NCBI GenBank assembly: GCA_028274865.1 | Contig: JAQCMY010000261.1 | Span: forward strand, 1-38,845 | Reading direction: 5' to 3' | Length of the DNA stretch: 38,845 bases | DNA from: Haloferacaceae archaeon | GTDB lineage: Archaea > Halobacteriota > Halobacteria > Halobacteriales > Haloferacaceae | Part shown: in pieces, positions 1 to 10,085 of the stretch | Layout: the number at the start of each line of letters is the position of its first letter | Numbering within the stretch: the stretch's first letter is position 1 | The notes under the pieces: generated by a model | Told to the model about the DNA's origin: nothing | Databases searched by the model: none | What the model saw: only the letters and a program-made list of their open reading frames with translations | Made by a program: the position numbers and the translations under genes

Positions 1-2
1 AC

Positions 3-143
3 CGCACCGTCCGGTACAGGTGGGAGGCAGCGGACAACTGGGACGAGTGGGACACGCAGCCGATCGCCGAGGTGAACAGCCGCGTCGGCGAACTCGCCGA
101 CGACGGCGACGGGTGGCGCCTCGTCGACGACGGGGACGGCTGA
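3..143 (+). CDS. C-terminal fragment of a hypothetical protein (5' truncated by window)
   Basis: Open frame 3 from window edge: RTVRYRWEAADNWDEWDTQPIAEVNSRVGELADDGDGWRLVDDGDG*; haloarchaeal acidic composition. Confidence 0.6.
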   Translation, partial: RTVRYRWEAADNWDEWDTQPIAEVNSRVGELADDGDGWRLVDDGDG

Positions 144-479
144 CGGGGCTGTTCACCGCGGAACGGCGGACCGACGTTCGGTTCGGTCTCGAGCGTCGCC
201 CGTGGGGCGTCTGTCTCGTCCGCCTCGACCGACGTCTCGACGGCCAGCGGTCGGGCCGCTCGGACGCGTCGTCGGCTGCCGGACACCGGACCTCCGGCTC
301 CGGGTCCGCGAGGAACACGGCGCGCTTCGGCAGGTGCCGCCGACCGTCTGAGTGTCGTCATACGGGCCGATCCGGCGGGAGGCGGAGTTTCACGCTCCGT
401 AGTCGGTCGCGCCGTTTGAAGTGCCGGGTCGGGCGAACCACACGTCACCGCCGAACTGCCGGCGGGCCGTACTCGACAG

Positions 480-914
480 ATGGAACTCAGACCCCTCCTC
501 GCGGACGAACACGCGGTCAGCCCGGTTGTCGCGGTGGTCCTGATGGTGGCGGTCACCGTCGCCCTCGCCGCCGTCGTCGGCACGACTGTCCTCGGTGCCG
601 GACAGGGAGTCGAGCCGAACCCCGCGCCACAGGCGTCGTTCGGCTTCGACTTCGACGAGAGCAGCCAGGAGGTCGACGTGACCCACCGCGGCGGCGACCG
701 CATCGAGGTCGGCGAGAACGCCCGGCGCGTGGCGCTGGTCTCGACTGCGAGTTCGGCTGCTGTCTGGATCGACTCGTCTGGCCAGCGCATCGCTGCCGGC
801 GACACGTACGACGGCTACGACTACGGGGCGCCGGAGGCGACGGTGCGGGTCGTCTGGGAGGGCGAGAAAAACGACAGTTCGGCCACGCTGGCGCAGCAGG
901 AGGCGCCGGCCTGA
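480..914 (+). CDS. Type IV pilin N-terminal domain protein (haloarchaeal pilin-like)
   Basis: N-terminus DEHAVSPVVAVVLMVAVTVALAAVVG is the archaeal class III signal peptide/pilin hydrophobic segment. Confidence 0.85.
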   Translation: MELRPLLADEHAVSPVVAVVLMVAVTVALAAVVGTTVLGAGQGVEPNPAPQASFGFDFDESSQEVDVTHRGGDRIEVGENARRVALVSTASSAAVWIDSSGQRIAAGDTYDGYDYGAPEATVRVVWEGEKNDSSATLAQQEAPA

Positions 915-975
915 CGCGCCGGCGGTCCGGTCCCGCCCCGGCGAACTTTTGCGTGTTCCGCCGGTCCGTAGAGGC

Positions 976-1470
976 GTGACGCCCGCGACTGCGCTGGCCC
1001 TGCTCCTGCCCGCCGGCGTCCTCGCCGGCCTCGCCGGTACGGTCGTCATGGACGTCCCGATGGCCCGCCACCGGGAGGGCTGGACGCCGGCGTTCGTCGC
1101 CGCGAGCGTCCTGCGCCGGACCGACCCGGGTGCCGTGGCGTTCCGGGACGCGGCGGTCGTCCACCACGCCGCCGGGGTCGCCGCGGGTGTGCTGTACGCG
1201 CTCGTCGCCGCGCCGCTCGCCGTCGCACTGGCCGACACGCCGGCGACGCCGGGGGTCGCGGCGCTCCCGGTCGTCGCACACGGCCTCGCCGTCGCCGTCG
1301 TCGTCGGGGTCGTCTACGGCCTCTTCGCGTACGTCGTCTTCCCGCGCGCCGGACGGGCGGTCGACGACGACCGCGGAACCGAGGTCCGTGGCCAGTGGCT
1401 GCGGTCTGTCGCCGTCTTCGGCGCGACGTTCGCCGTCGCAGTTCCCGCCCTGGCGGCTGCCGCCGGCTGA
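976..1470 (+). CDS. Membrane protein of unknown function
   Basis: GTG start at 976; Ala/Val-rich with several TM segments; ends AAAAG*. Confidence 0.7.
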   Translation: MTPATALALLLPAGVLAGLAGTVVMDVPMARHREGWTPAFVAASVLRRTDPGAVAFRDAAVVHHAAGVAAGVLYALVAAPLAVALADTPATPGVAALPVVAHGLAVAVVVGVVYGLFAYVVFPRAGRAVDDDRGTEVRGQWLRSVAVFGATFAVAVPALAAAAG

Positions 1471-1520
1471 CCACGGCCCACGAGCGCCGGGGTTTTCTCA
1501 CGCGGGACGGAACCGGGCGT

Positions 1521-2249
1521 ATGACCCAGCCGCACCTGCTCGTCGAAGCGGGCGACGTCAACGACCTCGTGCTCGTTCCGGGCGACCCGGGACGCGTCGA
1601 GCGCATCGCCGCGCGCTGTGACGAGCGCCGCGAGGTCGCGCGCAACCGCGAGTACCTGATCGTCGACGCCGAGTACGAGGGACAGCCGCTGACCATCTGC
1701 TCGACGGGCATCGGCTCGCCCTCCGCCGCGATCGCCGCCGAGGAACTCGCCGCCGTCGGCGCCGAGACGCTCGTGCGCGTCGGAACGACGGGCGCGCTCC
1801 AGCCGTCGATGGACGTCGGAGACGTCGTCGTCGCCACCGCCGCGGGCAAGGAGGAGGGGACGAGCCGGCGCTACGAGTCGGTCGAGTATCCCGCGGTGCC
1901 GGACTTCGAGACGACCCGTGCGCTCGTCGACGCCGCGGAGGCCCGGGACGAGGACGTCCACGTCGGACCGGTCGTCACCGACGACGCGTACTACGCCGAG
2001 ACCGAGGCGCGCGTCGCGGACTGGACCGCCGCCGGACTGCTCGCCGTCGAGATGGAGGCCGCGGCGCTGTTCACCGTCGCGCGGCGGGAGGGGATGCGGG
2101 CCGGCGCGCTCTGTACCGTCGACGGCAACCTCGCCGCCGGGACACAGAAGACCGAGGCCGCCGACGGCGAGGAGCTGCCCGCGAAGGCGCGGAACAACGT
2201 CGAGCGGACGATCGGCGTCGCGCTCGAGGCCGCGACGACGCTGGCCTGA
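1521..2249 (+). CDS. Nucleoside (uridine) phosphorylase family protein
   Basis: VLVPGDPGRVERIA, STGIGSPSAAIAAEEL, RVGTTGALQ, VEMEAAALFTVA motifs of the PNP/UDP phosphorylase family. Confidence 0.9.
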   Translation: MTQPHLLVEAGDVNDLVLVPGDPGRVERIAARCDERREVARNREYLIVDAEYEGQPLTICSTGIGSPSAAIAAEELAAVGAETLVRVGTTGALQPSMDVGDVVVATAAGKEEGTSRRYESVEYPAVPDFETTRALVDAAEARDEDVHVGPVVTDDAYYAETEARVADWTAAGLLAVEMEAAALFTVARREGMRAGALCTVDGNLAAGTQKTEAADGEELPAKARNNVERTIGVALEAATTLA

Positions 2250-2410
2250 GTGGCCCGCGACCGCGACGACCGTCGCCCGTCCCGGATCCGGGGCCGGGGC
2301 CGGACCGCCGCCGTGGCCCGTCGAATTCGCCGGGTCGAGCGCCGCGAGGCCGGCGAGACACGCAGCTGGCTAGCACCGACAGCCTCCGACACCCCACCGT
2401 CGTCGTCGCG

Positions 2411-2880
2411 GTGCCCGGGCCCGTCGGAGCGGTGACCTCCCTCTCGGCGACCGTCGAGATGGTCTCGGCTCTCCTGCTCCCGCCGCTGGCCGCCGGTGCG
2501 TACACCCCGTTCGCCGGTGCGTACACCCCGTTCGCCGACCCGGAGGACCGGTACGTCAACCCGCGGCGGTTCGTCGGCGGGCTGACCGCCGGGGCGGCCT
2601 GTGGCGTCGGCGCGGTCGAGCTCTCGGGCACCGGGACGACACCGGGGATCGACCCGCCCGCCGCCGGCCTCGCCGTCTTCCTCACCGCGCTGGTGACCCG
2701 AGCCGTCGCCGTCGGGCTCGACGGCGCTGCTGGTCCTCGCCACCGGCGTGACGGGTCTCGCCTTTCTCGCCCGGATGGTCGGCTCGGCCCTGCTCGTCGC
2801 CGGCGTCGGTCGGGTCGTGTCGCCGACGTTCGAACGGCTCGGGCGCACGGACGTGGGCGTCGTCAGTCGCCGGCGAGTGA
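2411..2880 (+). pseudogene. Frameshifted membrane protein gene (probable pseudogene or sequence error)
   Basis: Hydrophobic frame from GTG 2411 (VSALLLPPLAAGAYTPF...AVFLTALVTRAVAVG) continues as hydrophobic protein in the +1 frame (TALLVLATGVTGLAFLARMVGSALLVAGVGRVVSPTFERLGRT) around 2715-2730; the end coordinate is approximate. Confidence 0.5.
2492..2533 (+). repeat. Perfect 21-bp tandem duplication (gccggtgcgtacaccccgttc x2)
   Basis: Read directly at 2492-2512 and 2513-2533; encodes AGAYTPF twice. Confidence 0.95.
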
Positions 2881-2897
2881 CACTACGGGCGCCGGGG

Positions 2898-4055
2898 TCA
2901 CCGCTCGCCCATCAGCTCCTCTGCCGTCCGCTCCGCGGCGGAGGCGTCGGCGGGGTCGCCGAGCGCCGAGCGGACGAGCAGCCGGCCCCCGATCGTCGCC
3001 GGGCTGATGACGGTGTTCGCCCCCGCCCGCTCCAGCTTGCGGACGTTCTCGCGGTGGGTCACGGCGGCGACGATACGGAGGTCCGGGTTGAGCTGGCGGG
3101 CGGTGAGGATGGCGAGCGCGTCCGCGGCGTCGTCGTTCGTCGCCGCGACGGCGGCACGGGCGCGCTCGACGCCGGCGCGGTCCAGCGTCTCCTCGTCGCT
3201 CGGGTCGCCCGCGAGGACGGGGACGTCGTGCTCGCGGAGCCCTCGGGCGCGCTCCTCCGGCGTGACGACGAGGTACTGCTCGTCCCCGAGTTCGTCCAGC
3301 ACCGGCTCGGTGAGGTCGCCGTAGCCGAGAACGACCACGTGTCTGTCGAGCGTCTCCAGGTCTGTCTCGTTCATGCCTCCGAGGGCGCGTGCCAAGCGTG
3401 CCTCGATCGCCGGGGTCAAAAGCACCCCGAGGGCGACGGCAAAGGCGGCGACGTTGACGAGGAGCGCCGAGACCCCGAACAGCCGTGCGATCTGCGACTG
3501 TGGCGCGATGTCGCCGTAGCCGACCGTCGAGCCGGTGACGACGGTGAAGTAGAACGCGTCGGTGACGGTGGCGATCCCACTGAACTCGTCCCGGAGGACG
3601 AAGGCCCCGACGGTCCCGTACGCCTGCGCGCCGACGATCGCCGCAACCGCGGCCAGCTGTGTCGGTGTCGGGTCGAACTCGCGGGTGAACTGCCGGCGGC
3701 TGAACAGGAGCGCCGGGGCCGCCGCCGCCGAGGCGACGACGAGCGGGACGGAGAGCGCGCTCGACTGGATCAGCCCCTGCGCGGCGGCGACCGGCAGGAG
3801 GCCGAGCGAGGCGTACCACCCGAGGCGGTAGCCACGGTCGAGCGACGCCGCCGAGGCGAACAGCAGAAATCCCGTCAGCGCCCCGGTGAATCCGGCGACC
3901 TGCTGGACCACGCTCGGAACCACCCGGGCGAACGGCCCGCCGATGCCGCCGGTGCCGATGTCGACCACCCCCGTGATCACCGACAGGAGGGCGACGACGG
4001 CAACCGCCGACACCGTCGCACGGGTTCCGAGGCGGGCGATACGGCTCTCGCTCAC
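2898..4055 (-). CDS. Two-pore-loop type K+ channel with TrkA-N (RCK) domain
   Basis: Selectivity filter TVGYGD; Rossmann motif VVVLGYGDLTEPVLDEL; multiple TM helices; GTG start. Confidence 0.92.
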   Translation of the reverse strand: MSESRIARLGTRATVSAVAVVALLSVITGVVDIGTGGIGGPFARVVPSVVQQVAGFTGALTGFLLFASAASLDRGYRLGWYASLGLLPVAAAQGLIQSSALSVPLVVASAAAAPALLFSRRQFTREFDPTPTQLAAVAAIVGAQAYGTVGAFVLRDEFSGIATVTDAFYFTVVTGSTVGYGDIAPQSQIARLFGVSALLVNVAAFAVALGVLLTPAIEARLARALGGMNETDLETLDRHVVVLGYGDLTEPVLDELGDEQYLVVTPEERARGLREHDVPVLAGDPSDEETLDRAGVERARAAVAATNDDAADALAILTARQLNPDLRIVAAVTHRENVRKLERAGANTVISPATIGGRLLVRSALGDPADASAAERTAEELMGER

Positions 4056-4204
4056 GGCGAGGGGTCGACGGCAGCTGGTATGAAACGTCCGGGTTCGGCT
4101 CAGTCCAGCCGTCTGGCCCGTCGACGGGGACCGTCGCGGGGCTGGATCCGCGGGCGCCGTGGCCGACCGCGTAATCCTTGTTCCTCCGGCCCCTCTGGCA
4201 CGAC

Positions 4205-4504
4205 ATGACAGAAGGCGACGTCGAGGTGACGGTGCGGCTGTTCGCCGACCTCGCCGAGGCGGCGGAGAGCCGCGTCGTGACCGTGTCGGTGCCGCCGGAC
4301 GCGACGGTCGGTGCGGCGCTCGACGCGCTCGTCGCCGAGCGCCCGGCGGTCGGCGAGCGGCTGTTCGACGGCGACGCGGTGCGACAGGGCTACACCGTCG
4401 CGCTCGACGGCGAGACGGTCGAGCCGTCGGCGCCGCTGGCGGGCGACGAACTCGCGGTGTTCCCGCCGGTGACCGGCGGAGCCGCCGGCTCGAGACGGGA
4501 GTGA
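4205..4504 (+). CDS. Ubiquitin-like small modifier / MoaD family protein with C-terminal extension after GG
   Basis: MTEGDVEVTVRLFADLAEAAESRVVTVSVPPDATVGAALDAL...GDELAVFPPVTGG then AAGSRRE*; beta-grasp MoaD/SAMP pattern. Confidence 0.88.
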   Translation: MTEGDVEVTVRLFADLAEAAESRVVTVSVPPDATVGAALDALVAERPAVGERLFDGDAVRQGYTVALDGETVEPSAPLAGDELAVFPPVTGGAAGSRRE

Positions 4505-4580
4505 CGCCGGCGACGAGACGAGACGACGCGGGACAGTCACGAGAGCCGGCGGACCGACCGCGGAGGCGGCTCTCCTGGCG

Positions 4581-5456
4581 CTACTCGGGGCGCGGCCGGG
4601 CGGTGAACAGCGTCTGGACGACCGAGAACGGGTCGTACAGCGACTGGTGGCACTGGCAGTAGACCTCGTTTGCGTCGCCGAACGTCGCCGCGTCGGCGGT
4701 CTGTTTCCAGCCCGGCACACAGCAAAAGTGCGTACACTTGTTCAGCCACGCGACGACGCCCCGGTCGGTCGCGGCCTGGAGCCACGACCGGGCCGTGTCC
4801 GTGATGTCGCCCTCGCCGTTCGCGAGGCGCTCGACGAGCGGACTGCGGATGACCTGGACCGGTATCGTCGACTCGGCCTCCTGCGAGCGCCACGTCGCGG
4901 TTGCGGGCTTGCCGAGCGGGTCGCCGAACTCGTTGTTCCACGTCTCGTAGTCGCCGAAGTCGTCGATGTTCAGCGGGTCGTCCTCCTCGTAGGCCTCGCC
5001 CTGCCAGTCGTAGGCGGGGTTCGACCCGACGCGAAACAGGTTGTCGCTCTCGTAGGTCGGGTCGAGGCCGGCGTACGACTCGACGCCGCAGTACTGGAAC
5101 CACTCCTGGGTGTACGTCGTCCCGCTGTTCTTGAAGTTCTCCTCGCTGGCGATCTGGACCCGGAGCCCCCCCTCGTTCACCGTCTGGACCTCCGGCCACA
5201 CGCCGCGGATGTCGCCGTCGCCGGTGACCTCGACCGGGACCATCGGCATCCCGCGTGGCGCGGGGCCGCCGACGTTCTCGATCGCCCACGACTGCGTGGT
5301 CCCACCTCCGGCGCCGCTGGAGCTGGTGGCGGAGTTGACCGTGACGACGCCGGTGCCGCCGACGCCGACGAGCGTCGCGCCGCCGACGACACCCTTGACG
5401 AACCGGCGCCGGCCAGAGTCGTCGGGATACTTGTCGCTCCCGTCGTCCGCGCTCAT
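4581..5456 (-). CDS. Rieske 2Fe-2S protein with Tat signal (cytochrome bc-type complex)
   Basis: Tat-like GRRRFVKG N-terminus; Rieske motifs CTHFCC and CQCHQS. Confidence 0.9.
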   Translation of the reverse strand: MSADDGSDKYPDDSGRRRFVKGVVGGATLVGVGGTGVVTVNSATSSSGAGGGTTQSWAIENVGGPAPRGMPMVPVEVTGDGDIRGVWPEVQTVNEGGLRVQIASEENFKNSGTTYTQEWFQYCGVESYAGLDPTYESDNLFRVGSNPAYDWQGEAYEEDDPLNIDDFGDYETWNNEFGDPLGKPATATWRSQEAESTIPVQVIRSPLVERLANGEGDITDTARSWLQAATDRGVVAWLNKCTHFCCVPGWKQTADAATFGDANEVYCQCHQSLYDPFSVVQTLFTARPRPE

Positions 5457-5557
5457 AGTTCGGCTCTTCGAGTCGGTACGCAAAAGCCTGACGACAGCCG
5501 TCTGGCAGCCGCTCGCCCCTCCGAAACGTTCTTTGAGGGCGCTCGTACACGGGCAGT

Positions 5558-7207
5558 ATGCCGACGCACTCGACGGACTACGATCCCGACAAGGGACGCA
5601 AGTTCGTCTTCGTGACGGGGGGTGTGATGTCCGGGCTCGGAAAGGGTATCACGGCGGCCTCGACCGGCCGACTGCTCTCGAACGCGGGGTTCGACGTGAC
5701 CGCGGTGAAGATCGACCCGTACCTGAACGTCGACGCCGGGACGATGAACCCGTACCAGCACGGCGAGGTGTACGTCCTGAAAGACGGCGGGGAGGTCGAC
5801 CTCGACCTCGGAAACTACGAGCGGTTCCTCGACACGGACATGACCTCCGACCACAACGTGACGACGGGGAAGGTGTACCGCGACGTGATCGAGTCCGAGC
5901 GCGCCGGCGACTACCTCGGGCGTACGGTTCAGATCATCCCCCACGTCACCGACGACATCAAGCGTCGGATCCGGGAGGCCGCGGAGGAGACCGACGTCTG
6001 TCTCGTCGAGGTCGGCGGAACCGTCGGCGACATCGAGGGGATGCCGTACCTCGAGGCCCTGCGTCAGTTCGCGAACGAGGAGGACGACGACGACCTCCTG
6101 TTCGTCCACGTCACGCTCGTCCCGTACTCGCAGAACGGCGAACAGAAGACGAAGCCGACCCAGCACTCGGTGAAGGAGCTCCGTTCAATCGGCCTCCAGC
6201 CGGACGTACTGGTCGGCCGGTGCGAGGACCGGCTGGAGGAGGACGTCCGCGAGAAGATCGCGCTGTTCTGTGACGTCCCGACAGACGCGGTGTTCTCGAA
6301 CCCCGACGTCGACGACATCTACCGCGTCCCGCTCGTCGTCGAGGACGAGGGGCTGGACGCCTACGTGATGGACGAACTCGGGCTGCGCGACGAGGCGCTC
6401 CCGGCGACAGAGCGCGACCGGACGTGGCGCGAGACGGTCACCCGCGAGCCCGAGGGCGAGGTGACCGTCGCCCTCGTCGGCAAATACGACCTCGAGGACG
6501 CGTACATCTCCGTCCACGAGGCGCTGAAACACGCCGGACTGGAGGTCGGCGTCGACGTGAACGTCGCGTGGGTCGACGCCGACGCGGCGGACGTCTACGA
6601 CAACGAGACGCTGGCCGCCGCCGACGGCGTCGTCGTCCCCGGCGGGTTCGGCGCGCGCGGAACCGGGGGGAAGATAGCGGCTGTCCGCCACGCCCGCGAG
6701 GAGAACGTCCCGTACCTCGGGCTCTGCCTCGGCTTCCAGGTGGCCGTGGTCGAACACGCCCGGACCCGCCTCGGCCTGACCGGCGCCCACTCCACCGAAC
6801 TCGACGCCGACACCCCCCACCCCGTGATCGACATCCTGCCCGAACAGCACGAGGTCGAGGAGATGGGCGGGACGATGCGGCTCGGCGCGCACACCACACA
6901 GATCGACCCGGGGACGCTCGCACACGAGGTGTACGGGTCGACAGAGTGTACGGAGCGCCACCGGCACCGATACGAGGTCAACCCCGAGTACATCGGCCGC
7001 CTCGAGACGGACGGGCTGTGTTTCTCCGGCCAGGCCGGGCCGCGGATGGAGATCGTCGAGCGGACAGACCACCCGTACTTCGTCGGGACGCAGTTCCACC
7101 CCGAGTTCCGCTCGCGGCCAGACCGCGCCAGTCCGCCGTTCGTCGGGCTGGTCGAGGCCGTCCAGGAGCGCCGGGCCGCGCGCGAGGGCCGGGAGGTCGA
7201 GGCCTGA
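5558..7207 (+). CDS. pyrG: CTP synthase
   Basis: [44 protein letters not shown], GATase triad region YLGLCLGFQ. Confidence 0.98.
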   Translation: MPTHSTDYDPDKGRKFVFVTGGVMSGLGKGITAASTGRLLSNAGFDVTAVKIDPYLNVDAGTMNPYQHGEVYVLKDGGEVDLDLGNYERFLDTDMTSDHNVTTGKVYRDVIESERAGDYLGRTVQIIPHVTDDIKRRIREAAEETDVCLVEVGGTVGDIEGMPYLEALRQFANEEDDDDLLFVHVTLVPYSQNGEQKTKPTQHSVKELRSIGLQPDVLVGRCEDRLEEDVREKIALFCDVPTDAVFSNPDVDDIYRVPLVVEDEGLDAYVMDELGLRDEALPATERDRTWRETVTREPEGEVTVALVGKYDLEDAYISVHEALKHAGLEVGVDVNVAWVDADAADVYDNETLAAADGVVVPGGFGARGTGGKIAAVRHAREENVPYLGLCLGFQVAVVEHARTRLGLTGAHSTELDADTPHPVIDILPEQHEVEEMGGTMRLGAHTTQIDPGTLAHEVYGSTECTERHRHRYEVNPEYIGRLETDGLCFSGQAGPRMEIVERTDHPYFVGTQFHPEFRSRPDRASPPFVGLVEAVQERRAAREGREVEA

Positions 7208-7208
7208 G

Positions 7209-8126
7209 ATGGTCGACGTCGAGGCGTTCGTCGAGCGCGCGGTCGCGGAGGTGGACGAGGCCGTCGGCGACGGTCGAGCGGTGATCGCGCTCTCGGGCGG
7301 CGTCGACAGCGGCGTCGCGGCGGCGCTGGCCCACGAGGCGATCGGCGAGCGGCTCACGCCCGTCTACGTCGACACGGGGCTGATGCGGCAGGGCGAGACC
7401 GAACAGGTGGCGGAGACGTTCTCGTTCATGGAGTCGCTGCGGGTCGTCGACGCGCGCGACCGCTTCGTCGACGCCCTCGCGGGCGTCACCGACCCGGAGG
7501 AGAAGCGCCGCGTCGTCGGCGAGCAGTTCATCCGCGAGTTCGAGCGCGAGGCGCGCGACGCCGACGCGGACTACCTCGTCCAGGGGACGATCTACCCGGA
7601 CCGCATCGAGAGCGAGGGAAATATCAAGTCCCACCACAACGTCGGCGGCCTGCCCGAGCGGGTCGACTTCGAGGCGATCGTCGAGCCGATGCGCGAGCGC
7701 TACAAGGACGAGGTCCGGGAGGTCGCTCGCCACCTCGGACTCGCGGAGGTGACCGCCGAACGGATGCCGTTTCCCGGTCCCGGCCTCGCGGTCCGGATCG
7801 TCGGCGAGGTGACCCGCGAGAAGCTCGCGGTGGCGCGACACGCCTGCGCCGTCGTCGAGGAGGAGACCGCCGAACACGACCCGTGGCAGGCGTTCGCGGC
7901 GGTGCTCGGGCGCGCGACGGGGGTCAAGGGCGACAACCGGGTCCACGGCTGGGTCGTCGCCGTCCGCTCCGTCGAGTCCCGCGACGGGATGACCGCGCGG
8001 GCGCAGAACCTGCCGTGGGAGACGCTCCAGCGCATCCAGAGCCGGATCACGGGCGAGAGCGACGACGTCGCGCGGGTGGTGTACGACGTGACGCACAAGC
8101 CGCCGGCGACGATCGAGTACGAGTAG
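7209..8126 (+). CDS. guaAB: GMP synthase subunit B (ATP-PPase)
   Basis: [21 protein letters not shown]-loop, [24 protein letters not shown]-terminal KPPATIEYE. Confidence 0.97.
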   Translation: MVDVEAFVERAVAEVDEAVGDGRAVIALSGGVDSGVAAALAHEAIGERLTPVYVDTGLMRQGETEQVAETFSFMESLRVVDARDRFVDALAGVTDPEEKRRVVGEQFIREFEREARDADADYLVQGTIYPDRIESEGNIKSHHNVGGLPERVDFEAIVEPMRERYKDEVREVARHLGLAEVTAERMPFPGPGLAVRIVGEVTREKLAVARHACAVVEEETAEHDPWQAFAAVLGRATGVKGDNRVHGWVVAVRSVESRDGMTARAQNLPWETLQRIQSRITGESDDVARVVYDVTHKPPATIEYE

Positions 8127-8282
8127 AGCGCGGGGCGGCGCGAGGCGCCGGTCCGCGAGGCGAAGCGGCAAACGGAGAGCAGAGGGCGAGTCACGACGCC
8201 GGATCGCTTATCTCTGCCCCGACAGTCGATCGAGTGTGTACTGGACCGCGGACGACAGGGGCGGCCCCGGGGGGAGGCGGCG

Positions 8283-8618
8283 GTGACGGCGGTCGTCGTC
8301 GGCCCGGACGAAGACGGGCTCGGCGCGGCGCTCGACGCGGCGGGCGAGGAGGTACACCGCGTCGAGGGCGTGCCGACCGGCGACGCGCTCCGGGCGGCGG
8401 GCGCGGACGACGCCGACCTGTTCGTCCTGACCGACGTGGGCGAGGCGACGACGATCGCGGTCGTCAAGGAGCACAATCCCGGCGTGCGCGTCGTCGTGTA
8501 CGACGACGGGTCGCTGCCGGCGTTCGCGAGCGGGCAGGCCGACATCGCCGTCGACCCCGCGCTCCTCGGGCCGGAGACGGTCGCGGACGAGCTGACAAAC
8601 GGCGCAGCCGGGCGCTGA
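8283..8618 (+). CDS. Small haloarchaeal protein, DUF7126-like (Rossmann/TrkA-N-like)
   Basis: MTAVVVGPDEDGLGAALDAAGEEVHRVEG...DLFVLTDVGEATTIAVVKEHNP. Confidence 0.7.
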   Translation: MTAVVVGPDEDGLGAALDAAGEEVHRVEGVPTGDALRAAGADDADLFVLTDVGEATTIAVVKEHNPGVRVVVYDDGSLPAFASGQADIAVDPALLGPETVADELTNGAAGR

Positions 8619-8746
8619 GGCGGCTCGCCGCAGGAGACCGGGGGCGGTCGTGACGACCCGCAGCACCGACTGCTGCGGTCACGACACCGTCGGCCCGGAG
8701 ACGAGGCGACCCGACAATTCAAGCCGCCCGGTCCGTTCGAGCAGAC

Positions 8747-9067
8747 ATGGACCGGTACGCGGCGGCTGTCTCCGGGCTCAACCCGGACGACGGCGAGCGG
8801 CTCGACGCCGAACTCGCGGTCACCGAGGAGACGCTGGTGAAGCTGTTCGCGCTCGGGCCCGGCGGCGCGATCCCGCCACACGACCACCCCGGCTCGACGA
8901 ACGTCCTCCACGTGACGGAGGGGACGGTGACCGTCGTCGTCGACGACGAGGAGACGCGGGTCGACGCACCCGGAACGGTCGTCGTCGACCCGGGCGCCGA
9001 GCACGGCGCACGAAACGAGGGCGAGGGACGCGCGGTACTGACCGCGACGTTCGCGCCGCCGCCCTGA
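8747..9067 (+). CDS. Cupin domain protein
   Basis: Cupin metal motif GAIPPHDHPGSTNVLHVTEG...DPGAEHGARN. Confidence 0.88.
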   Translation: MDRYAAAVSGLNPDDGERLDAELAVTEETLVKLFALGPGGAIPPHDHPGSTNVLHVTEGTVTVVVDDEETRVDAPGTVVVDPGAEHGARNEGEGRAVLTATFAPPP

Positions 9068-9071
9068 CCCG

Positions 9072-10061
9072 ATGCCGGCAGTCCGGGTGACGACCGGCGC
9101 ACGGCTCCACTTCGGGTTCACCGGCCTCAGCCTCGCGCACGACCGTCTCTACGGCGGGCTCGGACTGACCCTCGACGAGCCGCGGCTCTCCGTCGTCGCC
9201 CGTCCCGCCGAGACGGTCGACTGTGACGACAGCCGCGCCCGCGACTACGCCGAGCGTGCGGTCGCCCTCCTCGGCCTGTCGGGCGTCACCGTCGACGTCG
9301 AGCGGGAGCTGCCGGCCCACGTCGGCCTCGGGAGCGGGACGGCGACGGCGCTCGCGGTGCTGGCCGCGACGGCGCGGGCACACGGCGAAGCTGTCGACCC
9401 GCGGGCGCTGGCGCCCGACCTCGGGCGGGGCGGGCGGTCGGGCGTCGGCGTCGCGGCGTTCGAGCGCGGCGGCGCGGTCGTCGACGCCGGTCACCCGACC
9501 GCGCTGTTCACCGGCGACCGACCCGAGCGCGGCGAGTGGAGCGTCCCGCCGGTCGCCTGTCGCCACCCGGTCCCGGACGACTGGCGGTTCCTCCTCGTCG
9601 TCCCCGACGTCGAGCCGGGGCGGAGCGGCGACGTCGAGGACCGGAGCATGCGCGAGGCGGTCCGGCGCGGCGACGGCGCGGACGCCGACCGCGTCGCGGG
9701 CGTGGTCGTCCGGCGCCTGCTCCCGGCGCTCGCGGAGGGCGCGGTCGAGCGGTTCGGCGCCGCCGTCGCGGCGGTCGGTCGGCTCAACGGCTCGTGGTAC
9801 GCAGACGAACAGGGCGGGCTCTACCGCCCGCCCGTCGGCGAGGTGGTGGCGTCGCTCGCCGAGGAGTCTGCCGTCTCGGGCGCCGGACAGTCGTCGTGGG
9901 GGCCGACGGCCTACGGCGTGACCGACGCCGACCGCGCCGACGCGGCGCGTGCCGCCGGCGAGCGGGCGCTCGCCGACGCCGGCGTCGACGGACGGGTCCG
10001 GGTCGTCGCCGGACGGAACGAGGGCCGGCGGGTCGAGCGCGCCGACCGGCCGAAGAGCTAA
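9072..10061 (+). CDS. Beta-ribofuranosylaminobenzene 5'-phosphate synthase family (GHMP superfamily)
   Basis: TTGARLHFGFTGLS N-terminus and GHMP motif LPAHVGLGSGTATALAVLA. Confidence 0.85.
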   Translation: MPAVRVTTGARLHFGFTGLSLAHDRLYGGLGLTLDEPRLSVVARPAETVDCDDSRARDYAERAVALLGLSGVTVDVERELPAHVGLGSGTATALAVLAATARAHGEAVDPRALAPDLGRGGRSGVGVAAFERGGAVVDAGHPTALFTGDRPERGEWSVPPVACRHPVPDDWRFLLVVPDVEPGRSGDVEDRSMREAVRRGDGADADRVAGVVVRRLLPALAEGAVERFGAAVAAVGRLNGSWYADEQGGLYRPPVGEVVASLAEESAVSGAGQSSWGPTAYGVTDADRADAARAAGERALADAGVDGRVRVVAGRNEGRRVERADRPKS

Positions 10062-10085
10062 CTCGCGGGGCGCCGTCGTGGGAGT

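Noticed and set aside
2748-4208. 486-aa plus-strand ORF
   Set aside because: Only its first ~45 residues look real (tail of the frameshifted membrane gene); the rest is antisense to the K+ channel gene
4581-5456. Non-classical Rieske motif CTHFCC/CQCHQS
   Set aside because: Differs from bacterial CTHLGC/CPCHGS but, as I recall, is the usual form in haloarchaeal Rieske proteins; not treated as novel
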